Below are positions 14,420 to 23,212 of a DNA stretch of 32,221 bases, piece by piece. The notes under the pieces are model-generated. The model saw nothing but the letters and a program-made list of their open reading frames with translations, had not been told where the DNA came from and made no database searches. This DNA comes from Nitrospira sp. (lineage in GTDB: Bacteria; Nitrospirota; Nitrospiria; Nitrospirales; Nitrospiraceae), in NCBI GenBank assembly GCA_016873495.1, contig VGXC01000032.1, forward strand, positions 1-32,221. The letters are read 5' to 3'. The first letter of the stretch is position 1. Every line of letters begins with the position of its first letter. Position numbers and translations under genes: made by a program.

Positions 14420-14497
14420 TCCGCATTCGTCTCATGTCCGTTGGATGACCTAGCTAGTTGCTTCTTTCATACGCCTAACCGCTCTCCTTACTTCCAT

Positions 14498-15487
14498 TCA
14501 AAATTTGACTTCGATATAGGCCTTGTTTTTCAGCTCCTTGAGCCAGGCTTGGAATCCATCCTCGTTCTTCTGCCGGTACACGAGTCCCTGGATCTCGGTC
14601 CGGACTTCGGCGAAGGGCCGGAAGCCGGGCGGGACCTTCTCGTCCAGGCGGAGGATGTGCAGTCCCTGCGGCGTCTCGACCGGCTCGCCGATCTGTCCGA
14701 CCTCCAGGGTCGCGAGGGCCCGCTCGATCGGGGGGAGGAGTTCCCCCTGCCGGACGAAACCGAGCGCCCCGCCCTTCGTCGCTTCCGGGCCGTCCGAATA
14801 GCGCAGGACCATCTCGGCGAACTCCGCCCCCTGCTTGAGCTCGGCATAGGCGGCCTGGGCCCTGGCGCGGACCTGAGCCCGGTCCTCGCCCGCTCGCGGG
14901 ACGAGCAGAATCTGGCTGATTCGGTATTCGTCGGGCAGCAGGAACCGGCTCTGGTGCTGCATGTAGTATCGCTGCAATTCGATTTCGGCCACCATCAGGT
15001 TGCTGCGGACTTCTCGATCTACGATTTTCAACAGAAGGATCTGTTCCCGAATCCCGCGCTGGACGGACGGATTGGACTCGTCGATCTTTTCTCCCTGACG
15101 CTTCATTTCCTTGATGGCGGACTTCACTTCCTCATCCGTCACGTCCACGCCGCGGGTTTTGGCGATCTGCAGCTGGAGCTTCGTCTCGATCATCCTGGTC
15201 AAGGTTTCCAGCTCGGTCTGCCGGATGCGGCGCTCCAGGTCGGCCCCATGGTACTGTGCGCGGAGGCGAATATCGGTGGCCTCCGTTTCCGCCTTGAGTT
15301 CCGACAGGGTAATGAGCTCGGTGTTGACGACCGCCACGATGCGGTCTGCGAGGACGGCGGCGTCGGCGACGGGGGGCGCGGCGAGCGGGGCGCCCAAGTG
15401 GGCACACAGAACCACGGCCGCCGCCTGCAGGGCGCGGCGGAGCTGGGAACGCGGAGATCTGTGAGTTGGCGCGATGCCTGGCAACAT
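14498..15487 (-). CDS. SurA-like peptidyl-prolyl isomerase, periplasmic
   Basis: The 329-aa protein has a long signal peptide (about 1-43). A SurA N-terminal chaperone domain follows (about 45-175: AVLADRIVAVVNTELITLSE, KTRGVDVTDEEVKSAIKEMK). One parvulin domain is next (about 190-290: EYRISQILLVPRAGE, FAEMVLRYSDGPEATKGGAL, GFVRQGELLP, LHILRLDEKVP). SurA chaperones help outer-membrane proteins cross the periplasm; E. coli SurA has two parvulin domains and this has one. The ATG at 15487 has no clear Shine-Dalgarno sequence. It is downstream of mfd and another PpiC protein in the same direction, 61 nt apart from the latter. Confidence 0.9.
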   Translation of the reverse strand: MLPGIAPTHRSPRSQLRRALQAAAVVLCAHLGAPLAAPPVADAAVLADRIVAVVNTELITLSELKAETEATDIRLRAQYHGADLERRIRQTELETLTRMIETKLQLQIAKTRGVDVTDEEVKSAIKEMKRQGEKIDESNPSVQRGIREQILLLKIVDREVRSNLMVAEIELQRYYMQHQSRFLLPDEYRISQILLVPRAGEDRAQVRARAQAAYAELKQGAEFAEMVLRYSDGPEATKGGALGFVRQGELLPPIERALATLEVGQIGEPVETPQGLHILRLDEKVPPGFRPFAEVRTEIQGLVYRQKNEDGFQAWLKELKNKAYIEVKF

Positions 15488-15548
15488 GGAGCGAGCACGA
15501 TCCGTCCGGCCCACCGGCCGGCCGCACACCGAACCGAAACGGGAATGG

Positions 15549-16445
15549 CTAGGGAGCCGGGGCGACGGGAGGCGGCCCGGCATCCTCGGTGACGAAGCGG
15601 GAGGCGTCGGCCATCCGGATCGCCGCCGTTCCCCGCAGCCGCGAGAGCAGGGTTTCAAACTGCTGGCGTTCTTTTTCCGCATAGAGTTCTTGTCGCAGCC
15701 GTTCCCGCACCGCGGCGACTTCCGCCGCGCCTTCCGGCTCGCGGCCGATCAGTTTCACCAGATGGAATCCCGAGGCGGTTTCCACCGGCTCGCTGACCAT
15801 GCCGGGCTTCAGGGCCAACAACGCGGTATCCACGGCCGGCTCCACCCATCCCGGACGGTAGGGACCCAGATCGCCGCCCCGGTATTTCGTGGCCTGATCC
15901 AGCGAGAAACGCAGCGCCAGCTTGGAGAATTCCGCTCCGAGGTCCAGTTGTCGCTTCAGATCTCTGGCCTGTTCCTCGGACTTGACGAGGATGTGCGCCG
16001 CCCGCATCTGGTCCGCCGCATGCAACTCGGCCTGGTGGAGCGCGTAGTAGCCGTCCAGCTCTTCCTTGGTAAACGCCACCTGCGACGTGACCGCCGCCTT
16101 CATGAGCTCGTCCAGCGCCAGCTGTTCCTTGACCCGCTCCAGCCGCTCGATCGCGCGCGGGGTCCGGTCCAAGCCGAGCCTGCGCGCCTCCTGCAGCAAC
16201 AGTTCCCGCGAGATCAAATCGTCGAGAAACTTGCGCCGGCCCCCTTCGCTCTTGTAGCGGGCCTGCACGGAAGCCGGCAGCTCCGACCAACGGTACTCGA
16301 ATTCGTTTTGGGTGACGGGCTTGCCGTTGACGATCACGAGGACGGGGGATTCGTCCGCGCCCAGGCTGCAGCCGGCAAGCCCGATGAGGGCCGCCACATA
16401 TGGGAGAACCGCCCAGCGCACGGCACGTCCTGCCGACGCGACCAT
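15549..16445 (-). CDS. PpiC-type peptidyl-prolyl isomerase, lipoprotein
   Basis: The 298-aa protein has a lipoprotein signal ending in LAGC (Cys at about 26). A SurA-type N-terminal domain follows (VIVNGKPVTQNEFEYRWSEL, ISRELLLQEARRLGLDRTP). One parvulin domain comes next (MRAAHILVKSEEQARDLKRQ, FSLDQATKYRGGDLGPYRPG, SGFHLVKLIGREPEGAAEV). The C-terminus ends in a Pro/Ala tail. It probably assists folding at the outer face of the inner membrane or at the outer membrane. The ATG at 16445 is preferred because GGGGAG lies 8 nt upstream and the signal peptide then has normal length; the ATG at 16490 is the alternative. The frame runs upstream into an intergenic repeat. Confidence 0.88.
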   Translation of the reverse strand: MVASAGRAVRWAVLPYVAALIGLAGCSLGADESPVLVIVNGKPVTQNEFEYRWSELPASVQARYKSEGGRRKFLDDLISRELLLQEARRLGLDRTPRAIERLERVKEQLALDELMKAAVTSQVAFTKEELDGYYALHQAELHAADQMRAAHILVKSEEQARDLKRQLDLGAEFSKLALRFSLDQATKYRGGDLGPYRPGWVEPAVDTALLALKPGMVSEPVETASGFHLVKLIGREPEGAAEVAAVRERLRQELYAEKERQQFETLLSRLRGTAAIRMADASRFVTEDAGPPPVAPAP

Positions 16446-16518
16446 CCTTCGTCTCCCCGTCGGATGCCCGCTGCTTCGTTGTGCGTCCATGCCCCTCTGT
16501 GCAGATCCCTTGTCCAGC

Positions 16519-16716
16519 AGGGTGTTGAAAAAGTCCGCCAGCTTCGTTCTCGCATCGCTCAGAGGCTCCACGTACGGCAGGGAGTACGCGTCGCCTCTTT
16601 GCTCGCTGCGGCCTCGCTGGACGGCCTTTTTGACCATCCTGCGGGGGATGCTCATGTCATCCCAGACCATCGAGCCATTGGTGTCCGAGTGGTTCCAAAA
16701 TCGTTTTTCAACAGCC
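16519..16716. repeat. Inverted-repeat element, tgttgaaaaag family (copy 2)
   Basis: agggtgttgaaaaagt (16519-16534) and cctttttgaccatcct (16625-16640) form imperfect terminal inverted repeats (12 of 16). The inner sequence matches copy 1 at its ends (ccagcttcgttctcg, ctgcggcctcgctgg). A further end-like sequence, cgtttttcaacagccc, follows at about 16703-16716, so the copy may be compound. It fills most of the gap between mfd and the PpiC lipoprotein. Confidence 0.7.
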
Positions 16717-16742
16717 CGTTGGAGCCTCAATCGGCCGCTCAG

Positions 16743-19700
16743 CTAGGTATCACAGACGTGCAGGGTTTGCAAGGCTCTGTTCAGTTCGGGGAATTGCGCG
16801 AGCCAGTCTCCCGCCGGCAACTGCAACTCCAAGGCCTGGGGAGAGAGCAGCCGGAACCGTCGCTGGTACCGGTCCATCAGCCGCCGGATACCGGCCTCCG
16901 GCAAAGGAGCCTTCGGGTCGAAGGTCAGCACCGCCGCCGTCGCCTTCACCTCCACGGAGGCCAGGCGCAAGGCCTTGGCTTGCAGGCGGATCTCCATGAC
17001 TTCGAACAGGCGTTCGACCGGGTCGGGCAGCGGGCCGTACCGGTCCTGAACTTCCCCATGGAGCAGGGCGAGGTCGCCCACCTGCGCCGTGGTCGACAGC
17101 CGTTTGTAAAGCGAGAGCCGTTGGTGGGCGTCCGCCACGTACTCGTCCGGAATGAAGGCCGAGACGTGCAGGTGCAGAGTCGGGTCCGGTTCCTCTTCGA
17201 CCACCTGGCCCTTCAAGTGCTGCACGGCCTGCTCGACCATTTGCAGGTACAGGTCCAGTCCCACGGCGGCGATGTGCCCCGATTGCTGCTTGCCGAGCAG
17301 GTTGCCGGCGCCGCGAATCTCCAGATCGGCCGCCGCAATGCGAAACCCCGCGCCGAGTTCCGTGAACTCCTGGATCGCCACGAGGCGCTTCTGCGCATCG
17401 CCGCTCAGGGTCCCTTCGTCCGGCACGAAGAAGTAGGCGTAGGCCTGGTGGCCGGCCCGGCCCACCCGGCCCCGCAACTGGTAGAGCTGCGCGAGCCCGA
17501 AGGTGTCCGCCCGGTTCACGAGGATCGTGTTCGCGTTGGGCACGTCCAGGCCCGATTGGATGATGGCCGAGGCGATGAGGACGTCCGCGTCCCGCTTGAT
17601 GAATTTCAGCATGACCGATTCCAGCAGCCGTTCGTCCATCTGTCCGTGGGCCATGACGATCCGCGCCTCCGGCACCAGCTGTTGCAACCAGGCGCCGATC
17701 TTCTCCATGGTTTGGACGCGATTGTGGACGAAGAAAGCCTGGCCGCCGCGGCCCAGCTCCCGAACGATCGCTTCCCGGATCGTCGCTTCGTTGAAGCGCA
17801 GGACCTGGCTTTTGATCGAGAGGCGGCCCATCGGCGGCGTTTCGATGACCGACAGGTCGCGGACGCCGGACATGGCCATTTGCAAGGTCCGGGGGATCGG
17901 CGTGGCGGTCAGGGTCAGCACGTCGACCTGCGTCCGCATCTGCTTGAGCCGCTCCTTGTGGCGCACTCCGAACCACTGTTCCTCGTCGATGATCACCAGG
18001 CCCAAGTCCCGGAACTGCACGTCCTTCTGGAGCAGCCGGTGCGTGCCGATCACGACGTCCACGGTCCCGGCCGCCACTTCCTTGAGCGCCGCTTTGATCT
18101 CCTTGGGGCGCTGAAACCGGGAGAGCATGGCGACTTTCGCGGGAAAGGGCGCGAAGCGTTGCGAGAAGTTCTCGTAATGTTGCTGGGCCAGGAGGGTCGT
18201 CGGGACGAGCACGGCGACCTGTTTGTTGTGTTCCACCGCCTTGAAGGCCGCGCGCATGGCGACCTCCGTCTTGCCGTAGCCGACGTCCCCGCAGACCAGC
18301 CGGTCCATGGGCTTGGGCGCTTCCAGGTCGCGCTTGATGTCCTCGATGGCGCGGAGCTGGTCCTGGGTCTCTTCGAACTCGAAGGCCGCTTCGAACTCGT
18401 GGGTCAACGTGCTGTCGCCGCCGTATTCGCGGCGATGGACCACCTCGCGGTTCGCATAGAGATCCACCAGCTCGTGGGCCATCTCTTCGATGTCTTTCTT
18501 GACCTTGGCCGTGGTCTTCGCCCAACTGGTCCCCCCCAATCGGTCCATCCGTAGGCTCTGACCCTCCGCCCCGCGATACCGCTGAACCTGGCTGAGCCGG
18601 TCCAGCGGAACGTAGAGATTGTCGCCGCCGGCGAATTCCAGGATCAGGTAATCGCTTTCGAAATCCTGCACGGACAGCCGCTTCAAGCCCTGATACCGGC
18701 CGATGCCGTGCTGGACGTGCACGACATAGTCGCCGACGCTCAGGTCCTCCAGCGAGGACAGGAACGTGGCGGTCTTGCTCTTGGGCGCCGGACGGTGGCG
18801 CAGACCCTTGGCGAACAATTCTTCTTCGGTGATGACGGCGCAGCGGCCTTCGGCGGACACGAAGCCGCTGGACAGGTCGCCCTGCAGCAGATAGAAGGGC
18901 TGCTTCTTCAGCGCGCCCTGGGACCAGAATTGCGGCTTCCAGGGCACTGCGGGCAGGTCGTGTTCCCCGAAGAGCGCCAGCAAGCGATCCACCTGGCCGC
19001 GGCTACGCGCGACGATCAGCACGATCCCCTGGGTCCGGAGCCGGTCCAGTGTCGCTAGGGTCTCGGAGAAGGGCGTGCCGCGTTGGGCCAGGCCCACGCC
19101 GGCCGGGGACTGGGCGGGAAAAGACAGGACCGGTTCCCAGGACGCGTCGGGGGCCGCCAGCGGTTCCGTGGCAAGACAGGGCCAGGGCCGCATCCGCTGC
19201 TGAAGCTCGTCCCACCGATGGTAGAGCCGGTCCGGGGTCGGGTAAGGATGCGGGCCGCTCTGGCCTCCATGGCGGCCGTAGGCTTCCTCGATCTCCTGGT
19301 GAAACAGCGCGGCTTTCTCGCTCAGGCTTGTCGGCTGATCCAGGACCACCAAGGGCTGGCCGTGAAAATAATCCAGCAGCGAGGCCATGTGGGGGTAGAC
19401 CTCCGGGCCGCGCCACTCCGCGTCGGGCGGCAGGGCCTCCAGGGATTCGGGCTGTCCGTCGGCATGGATCAATTCCCGTGCCGGGAGCAGCCAGGCCTGG
19501 TCCATCTTGGCCGTGGATTTCTGCGTGGCGGTGTCGAAACAGCGGATGGACTCCACCGTGTCTCCCAGGAACTCGACCCGCAGCGGGTCGGGAAAGGCGG
19601 TGGAAAAAATATCCACGATGCCGCCGCGGATGCTGAACTCGCCTGGGATTTCCACGACCGAGGCCCGGCGATACCCGAGCCGCAGCAAGCGCGAGGTCAG

Positions 19701-20177
19701 CGCCTCGCGCTCGAGCGTATCGCCGGGCCTCAGCGGCAGGCAGGCCGAGCGGAACGCCTCCGGCGGGAGCAGGCGTTGCAAGAGCGCCGGCACGGAGGTG
19801 ACGAGCAGCGTCGGGGCCCGGTCCGTCAAGCGGCGGAGGGTCCGCATCCGGCGCCCGATCAACTCCACGTGCGGCGGCGTGGCCTCGTACGGCAACGTTT
19901 CCCATTCGGGAAAAAGAGTCAGCGGCTCGGGGGACCGACCAAGCAGGGCGAAGAAGAAACGGAGGTCCTCATGGAACCGCTCGGCCGCATCGTCCGTAGC
20001 GGCGACAATCAGCCAGGACGCGTCCTCGTGAGCTTGCGCGAGCAGGGTGAGGGCCAGGGCCGGCGTCGAACCGTGGAGGCCGGTCAGGCAGGGCCGGCCC
20101 GCGATGCGTTGGAGCGCATCCAGGACCGGCTTGAGGACGGTCTCCCAAGGGGACGCGATGTGGCCGGCAGCGGTCAT
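16743..20177 (-). CDS. mfd: Transcription-repair coupling factor
   Basis: The 1144-aa protein is nearly the length of E. coli Mfd (1148). It removes stalled RNA polymerase at lesions and recruits UvrA. In order: a UvrB-like N-terminal module (about 30-350); the RNA polymerase interaction domain with VGDYVVHVQHGIGRYQGLKR (about 480-500); the RecG-like translocase with Walker A GDVGYGKTEVAMRAAFKA (about 625-645), DEEQWFGVRHKE (about 728-740), TATPIPRTLQMAMSG and motif VI QLRGRVGRAGHQAYAYFF; and the C-terminal regulatory domain (from about 1000). No element appears missing. The ATG at 20177 has no Shine-Dalgarno sequence. rfaE2 lies 95 nt upstream and PpiC genes follow, so it may share a transcript with them. 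Confidence 0.98.
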   Translation of the reverse strand: MTAAGHIASPWETVLKPVLDALQRIAGRPCLTGLHGSTPALALTLLAQAHEDASWLIVAATDDAAERFHEDLRFFFALLGRSPEPLTLFPEWETLPYEATPPHVELIGRRMRTLRRLTDRAPTLLVTSVPALLQRLLPPEAFRSACLPLRPGDTLEREALTSRLLRLGYRRASVVEIPGEFSIRGGIVDIFSTAFPDPLRVEFLGDTVESIRCFDTATQKSTAKMDQAWLLPARELIHADGQPESLEALPPDAEWRGPEVYPHMASLLDYFHGQPLVVLDQPTSLSEKAALFHQEIEEAYGRHGGQSGPHPYPTPDRLYHRWDELQQRMRPWPCLATEPLAAPDASWEPVLSFPAQSPAGVGLAQRGTPFSETLATLDRLRTQGIVLIVARSRGQVDRLLALFGEHDLPAVPWKPQFWSQGALKKQPFYLLQGDLSSGFVSAEGRCAVITEEELFAKGLRHRPAPKSKTATFLSSLEDLSVGDYVVHVQHGIGRYQGLKRLSVQDFESDYLILEFAGGDNLYVPLDRLSQVQRYRGAEGQSLRMDRLGGTSWAKTTAKVKKDIEEMAHELVDLYANREVVHRREYGGDSTLTHEFEAAFEFEETQDQLRAIEDIKRDLEAPKPMDRLVCGDVGYGKTEVAMRAAFKAVEHNKQVAVLVPTTLLAQQHYENFSQRFAPFPAKVAMLSRFQRPKEIKAALKEVAAGTVDVVIGTHRLLQKDVQFRDLGLVIIDEEQWFGVRHKERLKQMRTQVDVLTLTATPIPRTLQMAMSGVRDLSVIETPPMGRLSIKSQVLRFNEATIREAIVRELGRGGQAFFVHNRVQTMEKIGAWLQQLVPEARIVMAHGQMDERLLESVMLKFIKRDADVLIASAIIQSGLDVPNANTILVNRADTFGLAQLYQLRGRVGRAGHQAYAYFFVPDEGTLSGDAQKRLVAIQEFTELGAGFRIAAADLEIRGAGNLLGKQQSGHIAAVGLDLYLQMVEQAVQHLKGQVVEEEPDPTLHLHVSAFIPDEYVADAHQRLSLYKRLSTTAQVGDLALLHGEVQDRYGPLPDPVERLFEVMEIRLQAKALRLASVEVKATAAVLTFDPKAPLPEAGIRRLMDRYQRRFRLLSPQALELQLPAGDWLAQFPELNRALQTLHVCDT

Positions 20178-20195
20178 GGGACTGATGGTGAAACG

Positions 20196-20290
20196 CTAGA
20201 CGTAAAACGTGAGCGGGGGACCGTTGAAAAGCGCGGAGAGCGTGGCCGCTCCTTTCATCACCCGGTCACTTCTCACTTTTCTCGCCTCAC
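20196..20290. repeat. gtgaggcg/cctcacgc-type repeat between rfaE2 and mfd
   Basis: The words aaacgctagacgtaaaacgtg (left) and gtcacttctcacttttctc with gcctcacgccc (right) are of the same type as those in ogt and near 31640 and 32050. The right part encodes the last residues of RfaE2 (KGVRREK and its stop). Confidence 0.45.
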
Positions 20291-20764
20291 GCCCTTACGA
20301 ATTTTGTCGACGAGGTTGGTGGTGGACGCGCCGGGCACCAGGGGAATCGTCCGAACCGTGCCGCCTCGGGCCTCCACGGTCTCGCGGCCGACGATCTGTT
20401 CCGGCGTCCAGTCGCCGCCTTTCACGAGAATGTCGGGCTCGAGCTCGGCGATGAGGCGGGCCGGGTCCGGCTCGCCGAACAGGACGACATAGTCGACGCA
20501 AGCCAGGGCGGAGAGGACCTCGGCCCGCTGGTCTTGGGGCACGATGGGACGGTCCGGACCTTTCTGCAAGGCCCGAACGGACTCGTCGCTGTTCACCCCG
20601 ACCACCAGCAGGTCGCCCAGCGCTCGCGCCGCCTCTAGGTACCGGACATGGCCCACGTGCATCAAATCGAAGCAACCGTTGGTGAACACGATTCGCTCGC
20701 GGTTCGCCCGCCTGGTGGCCAGCTCCGCCGCCAAGTCGGCGCGACGCTTGATCTTCTCCCGCAT
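20273..20764 (-). CDS. rfaE2: D-glycero-beta-manno-heptose 1-phosphate adenylyltransferase
   Basis: The 163-aa cytidylyltransferase-fold enzyme makes ADP-heptose for LPS. The nucleotide-binding motif HVGH is at residues 36-39 within FTNGCFDLMHVGHVRYLEAA. GVNSDESVRALQKGPDRPIV and ILVKGGDWTPEQIVG follow, and the end is typical of RfaE2 (IPLVPGASTTNLVDKIRK). The kinase half of bifunctional HldE is absent, so rfaE1 must be a separate gene. The final residues come from repeat sequence. The ATG lacks a Shine-Dalgarno sequence and has a -10-like hexamer 6 nt upstream. hldD and gmhA, which act in the same pathway, lie 7-8 kb to the right. Confidence 0.95.
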   Translation of the reverse strand: MREKIKRRADLAAELATRRANRERIVFTNGCFDLMHVGHVRYLEAARALGDLLVVGVNSDESVRALQKGPDRPIVPQDQRAEVLSALACVDYVVLFGEPDPARLIAELEPDILVKGGDWTPEQIVGRETVEARGGTVRTIPLVPGASTTNLVDKIRKGVRREK

Positions 20765-20770
20765 GCGGAC

Positions 20771-20776
20771 ATCTTA
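20771..20776 (-). promoter_or_regulatory. -10-like hexamer 6 nt before rfaE2
   Basis: On the minus strand TAAGAT (four of six) ends 6 nt before the rfaE2 ATG. No good -35 is present. It faces the plus-strand promoter at 20826-20854 in a 96-bp divergent region. Confidence 0.28.
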
Positions 20777-20825
20777 CTCAAACCCCCAGGGGAAATCCTA
20801 GCAAGATGTTGCAAACGGTCTCGGC

Positions 20826-20854
20826 TTGTCCTCGGCGCGGGGATTGACTACACT
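20826..20854 (+). promoter_or_regulatory. Sigma-70-like promoter of the 49-aa membrane protein gene
   Basis: TTGTCC (20826-20831), a 17-nt spacer and TACACT (20849-20854) end 6 nt before the ATG at 20861. The expected transcript start is the A of the ATG, and no ribosome binding site is present. Confidence 0.5.
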
Positions 20855-20860
20855 GGCGGC

Positions 20861-21010
20861 ATGAGCGATGGGGTCTGGGTCGGCGCGGCGCTCATCATCG
20901 GCCTGACGAGCGCCGCCGGGTACCGGTGGTATCGCCACCGCCGCGCGGGGAAGCTCGCCGATGAGTTGTTGGCCGCCGCCCTCAAAGACAAAGATTCGTT
21001 TCGACGATGA
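20861..21010 (+). CDS. Small single-pass membrane protein (49 aa), unknown
   Basis: The sequence begins MSDGVWVGAALIIGLTSAAG, a hydrophobic helix of about 18 residues. YRWYRHRRAGK follows, positive residues that would keep the rest in the cytoplasm. The tail is a short amphipathic helix (LADELLAAALKDKDSFRR). No family is recognised. The gene is supported by a promoter with good spacing, sensible membrane topology and codon use like its neighbours. It is followed by another small gene 26 nt later in the same direction. Confidence 0.6.
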   Translation: MSDGVWVGAALIIGLTSAAGYRWYRHRRAGKLADELLAAALKDKDSFRR

Positions 21011-21036
21011 CGCCAGAGTGACAAAGGAACCGCGCT

Positions 21037-21213
21037 ATGGCCGACATGGGAAATGAACAGGGGGGCAAAGCATACGCGCTCTACTCGTCGCTGCGGCGCT
21101 TCTTCGAGCCCTTACGGGAACATTGGGAGAAGCTGACACCCCAGGAGCGGGACGTCGTCATCAAGGAAGTGGAAGGGTTTCTGAACTCCGTTCGTCCCCC
21201 CGACAGCCGATAA
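21037..21213 (+). CDS. Small soluble protein (58 aa), unknown
   Basis: The frame begins MADMGNEQGGKAYALYSSLR and continues RFFEPLREHWEKLTPQERDV, then VIKEVEGFLNSV. It predicts two helices with aromatic residues and no Cys. An AAAGGA sequence lies 8 nt before the ATG. No family is recognised, though small proteins of this make-up are often conserved within a genus. It lies downstream of the 49-aa membrane protein, so the two may be co-expressed. It is convergent with the hybrid kinase gene, 34 nt away. Confidence 0.6.
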   Translation: MADMGNEQGGKAYALYSSLRRFFEPLREHWEKLTPQERDVVIKEVEGFLNSVRPPDSR

Positions 21214-21247
21214 GGCGGAGGCGAGTCCCACGGCTTCGTCGTCGCCC

Positions 21248-23212
21248 TCAGCTGGGCTCGTCCAGTGCCTCACGGACTTTTCGTTCCAGGGTTTCGGGCA
21301 GGAACGGCTTCTCAAGGAAGAACGCGCCCTCCGGCTTGGGGCCCGATTGAGCGGCGGATCCCCCCATGTAGCCCGACATGAAGAACAGCTTCATCTCGGG
21401 ACGCAGAGAACGTAAGCGGGAGGCCAGTTCAAATCCGTTCATGCCCGGCATCACCACGTCGGTGAGCAACAGATGGATGGGGCCCCGGTGTTGGTCCGAC
21501 TGGCTCATGGCTTCGACGGCGTCGCCGGCCTCCAAGACGGTGTGCCCTTGCTCTTCCAGCACCGTCCGAGTCAAGCTCCGGATGGATATCTCGTCTTCAA
21601 CCAGCAGGATGGTGGCTGCACTCTTCGGGAGGGGCGCCAGCGCACGGGGTTGATCGATCGGGAGAGTCTTCTCGTCCACTCGAGGCCAGTAAACGGTGAA
21701 CGTCGTGCCCTGTTCCGGGGCGCTGACCACGCTGATGGCGCCCCCGCTCTGCGCCACGATCCCGTAAACCATGGCCAGCCCCAGCCCCAGCCATTTTCCC
21801 TCCTTGGTGGTGAAGAACGGTTCGCCCAGCCGGGCCTGCGCCTCGGCATCCATGCCGATCCCGGTGTCGCTCACGGTCAGCCTGACCCAGGAGCCCGGTC
21901 GAAGGACTCCGATCTGGCAATCGGCTTGACCCTTGTCCCACTCGACCTGATCCGTCGCAATCGTAAGCCGCCCACCCTCCGGCATGGCCTCCAAGGCGTT
22001 GACGGCCAGTTGATGCAACAGTTCGCGAAACTGCACCAGGGCGGCGTTGATGCGGCCAAGGCCCGGGGCCAGCGTCAGCGTCAACCGGACATTCCGTCCG
22101 GTCAACTGCCGGAGCGTCGGCTCCATGTCGGCGATCACGACGTTGATGTTCAGGACTTCCTGCGGCACATCGCGGCGGCTGAAGGCCAGGAGCTGCCTGG
22201 TCAGATCGGCGGCTCGTTCTCCCGCCTTTGTGATCTCCTCGGCGCGGCGGCGCTGGGGATCATTCGGGGCGCAGGTTTTCAGCATGAGCTGGCCGTACCC
22301 GGTGATGACCGTCAACATGTTGTTGAAGTCGTGGGCGATTCGCCCTGCCAACAACCGCACCGTCTCGACCTTCTCCTGCCACGACCGCTCCGTGAGCGGC
22401 TGAGAAGCGGCGCGTTGCGAGGGGCTCTCATTCGCGGTGCGCCCCAGAACCCCGAGCGTGCTCAAAAATCGCGATTGGCTTCCGGCGCTATACAGACCGG
22501 TGGCGCTGCACTCGACCGGCACCGTTTCCGCCTGGGGACTCGCGCCGGTCTTGGCCGCCAGCCTAAGGGCGAGGCCTCGAGTGGCTCTCGCCCCTGTGCG
22601 CCGCTCGTTGACGCGTCGTTCCCCTCGGTCCCGATCTTGGGCAACAAGGATGGTCGTGTAAGGGGCCCCGATAAGCTCCTCGGCGCGGCGGCCCAGGAGC
22701 GAGGCCACGCCAGGGCTCAAAGAGACGAACCGCCCTTCCGGGTCCAGCTCATAGATAATGTCGTGGATGGACTCGAGGAGGAAGCCGGCGCGCTTGTCGG
22801 CAAGGTCAAGCCGCGCGATCCGGTCGCGTTGTGCCAGCATGGCGCCTGTCACGACGGGCAGTTCCGCGAAAAAGGCGGGGGAATGTTGGGACAGCACGTG
22901 GTCGGCGCCGGCCTGAAGAAGGTGCACGGACACCATGGCGTCGTAATGCTCGGTCAGCACCAGGATGGCGGCATTGGCCGTTCGTCGCCTGAGCTCGGGC
23001 AAGATTTCGAGCCCGCTTAGGCCGGAGAGGCGTTCGTCTAAGAGGACCGCGTCGCACGTCCGTGTCGCAACCCATTCCATCGCTTCCTCGGCTGTGTAAA
23101 CGGCCTCGACACGACAGCCGGGATAGAACCCTCGCATTCGGGGTGTGATGCGTTTGATCTCCTCCGCTCGTTCGCTCGCGAGCAGGAAGGAAAGAGGGGT
23201 GGCCTGTTGCAT
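21248..23212 (-). CDS. Hybrid histidine kinase, receiver-PAS-kinase-receiver
   Basis: The 654-aa protein has no membrane helices. In order: a receiver-like domain (about 6-115; DAVLLDERLSGLSGLEILPE holds the Asp); PAS (about 145-200; IIYELDPEGRFVSLSPGVAS); HisKA with RIAHDFNNMLTVITGYGQLM (His at about 291); an ATPase domain (about 380-515) with NALEAMPEGG (N box), DTGIGMD (G1) and KWLGLGLAMVYGIVAQSGG (G2); and a C-terminal receiver (about 530-645) with LLLTDVVMPGMNG (Asp at about 585) and the Lys of LEKPF. The ATG at 23212 has AAGGA upstream. It lies 221 nt downstream of another hybrid kinase of the same kind, and no separate DNA-binding regulator is near. The signal is unknown. Confidence 0.9.
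   Translation of the reverse strand: MQQATPLSFLLASERAEEIKRITPRMRGFYPGCRVEAVYTAEEAMEWVATRTCDAVLLDERLSGLSGLEILPELRRRTANAAILVLTEHYDAMVSVHLLQAGADHVLSQHSPAFFAELPVVTGAMLAQRDRIARLDLADKRAGFLLESIHDIIYELDPEGRFVSLSPGVASLLGRRAEELIGAPYTTILVAQDRDRGERRVNERRTGARATRGLALRLAAKTGASPQAETVPVECSATGLYSAGSQSRFLSTLGVLGRTANESPSQRAASQPLTERSWQEKVETVRLLAGRIAHDFNNMLTVITGYGQLMLKTCAPNDPQRRRAEEITKAGERAADLTRQLLAFSRRDVPQEVLNINVVIADMEPTLRQLTGRNVRLTLTLAPGLGRINAALVQFRELLHQLAVNALEAMPEGGRLTIATDQVEWDKGQADCQIGVLRPGSWVRLTVSDTGIGMDAEAQARLGEPFFTTKEGKWLGLGLAMVYGIVAQSGGAISVVSAPEQGTTFTVYWPRVDEKTLPIDQPRALAPLPKSAATILLVEDEISIRSLTRTVLEEQGHTVLEAGDAVEAMSQSDQHRGPIHLLLTDVVMPGMNGFELASRLRSLRPEMKLFFMSGYMGGSAAQSGPKPEGAFFLEKPFLPETLERKVREALDEPS

Noticed and set aside
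15474-18554. Very long plus-strand frame (over 1000 codons) opposite the PpiC genes and mfd
   Set aside because: It is antisense to well-conserved genes; its length follows from GC-rich codons in the real genes.
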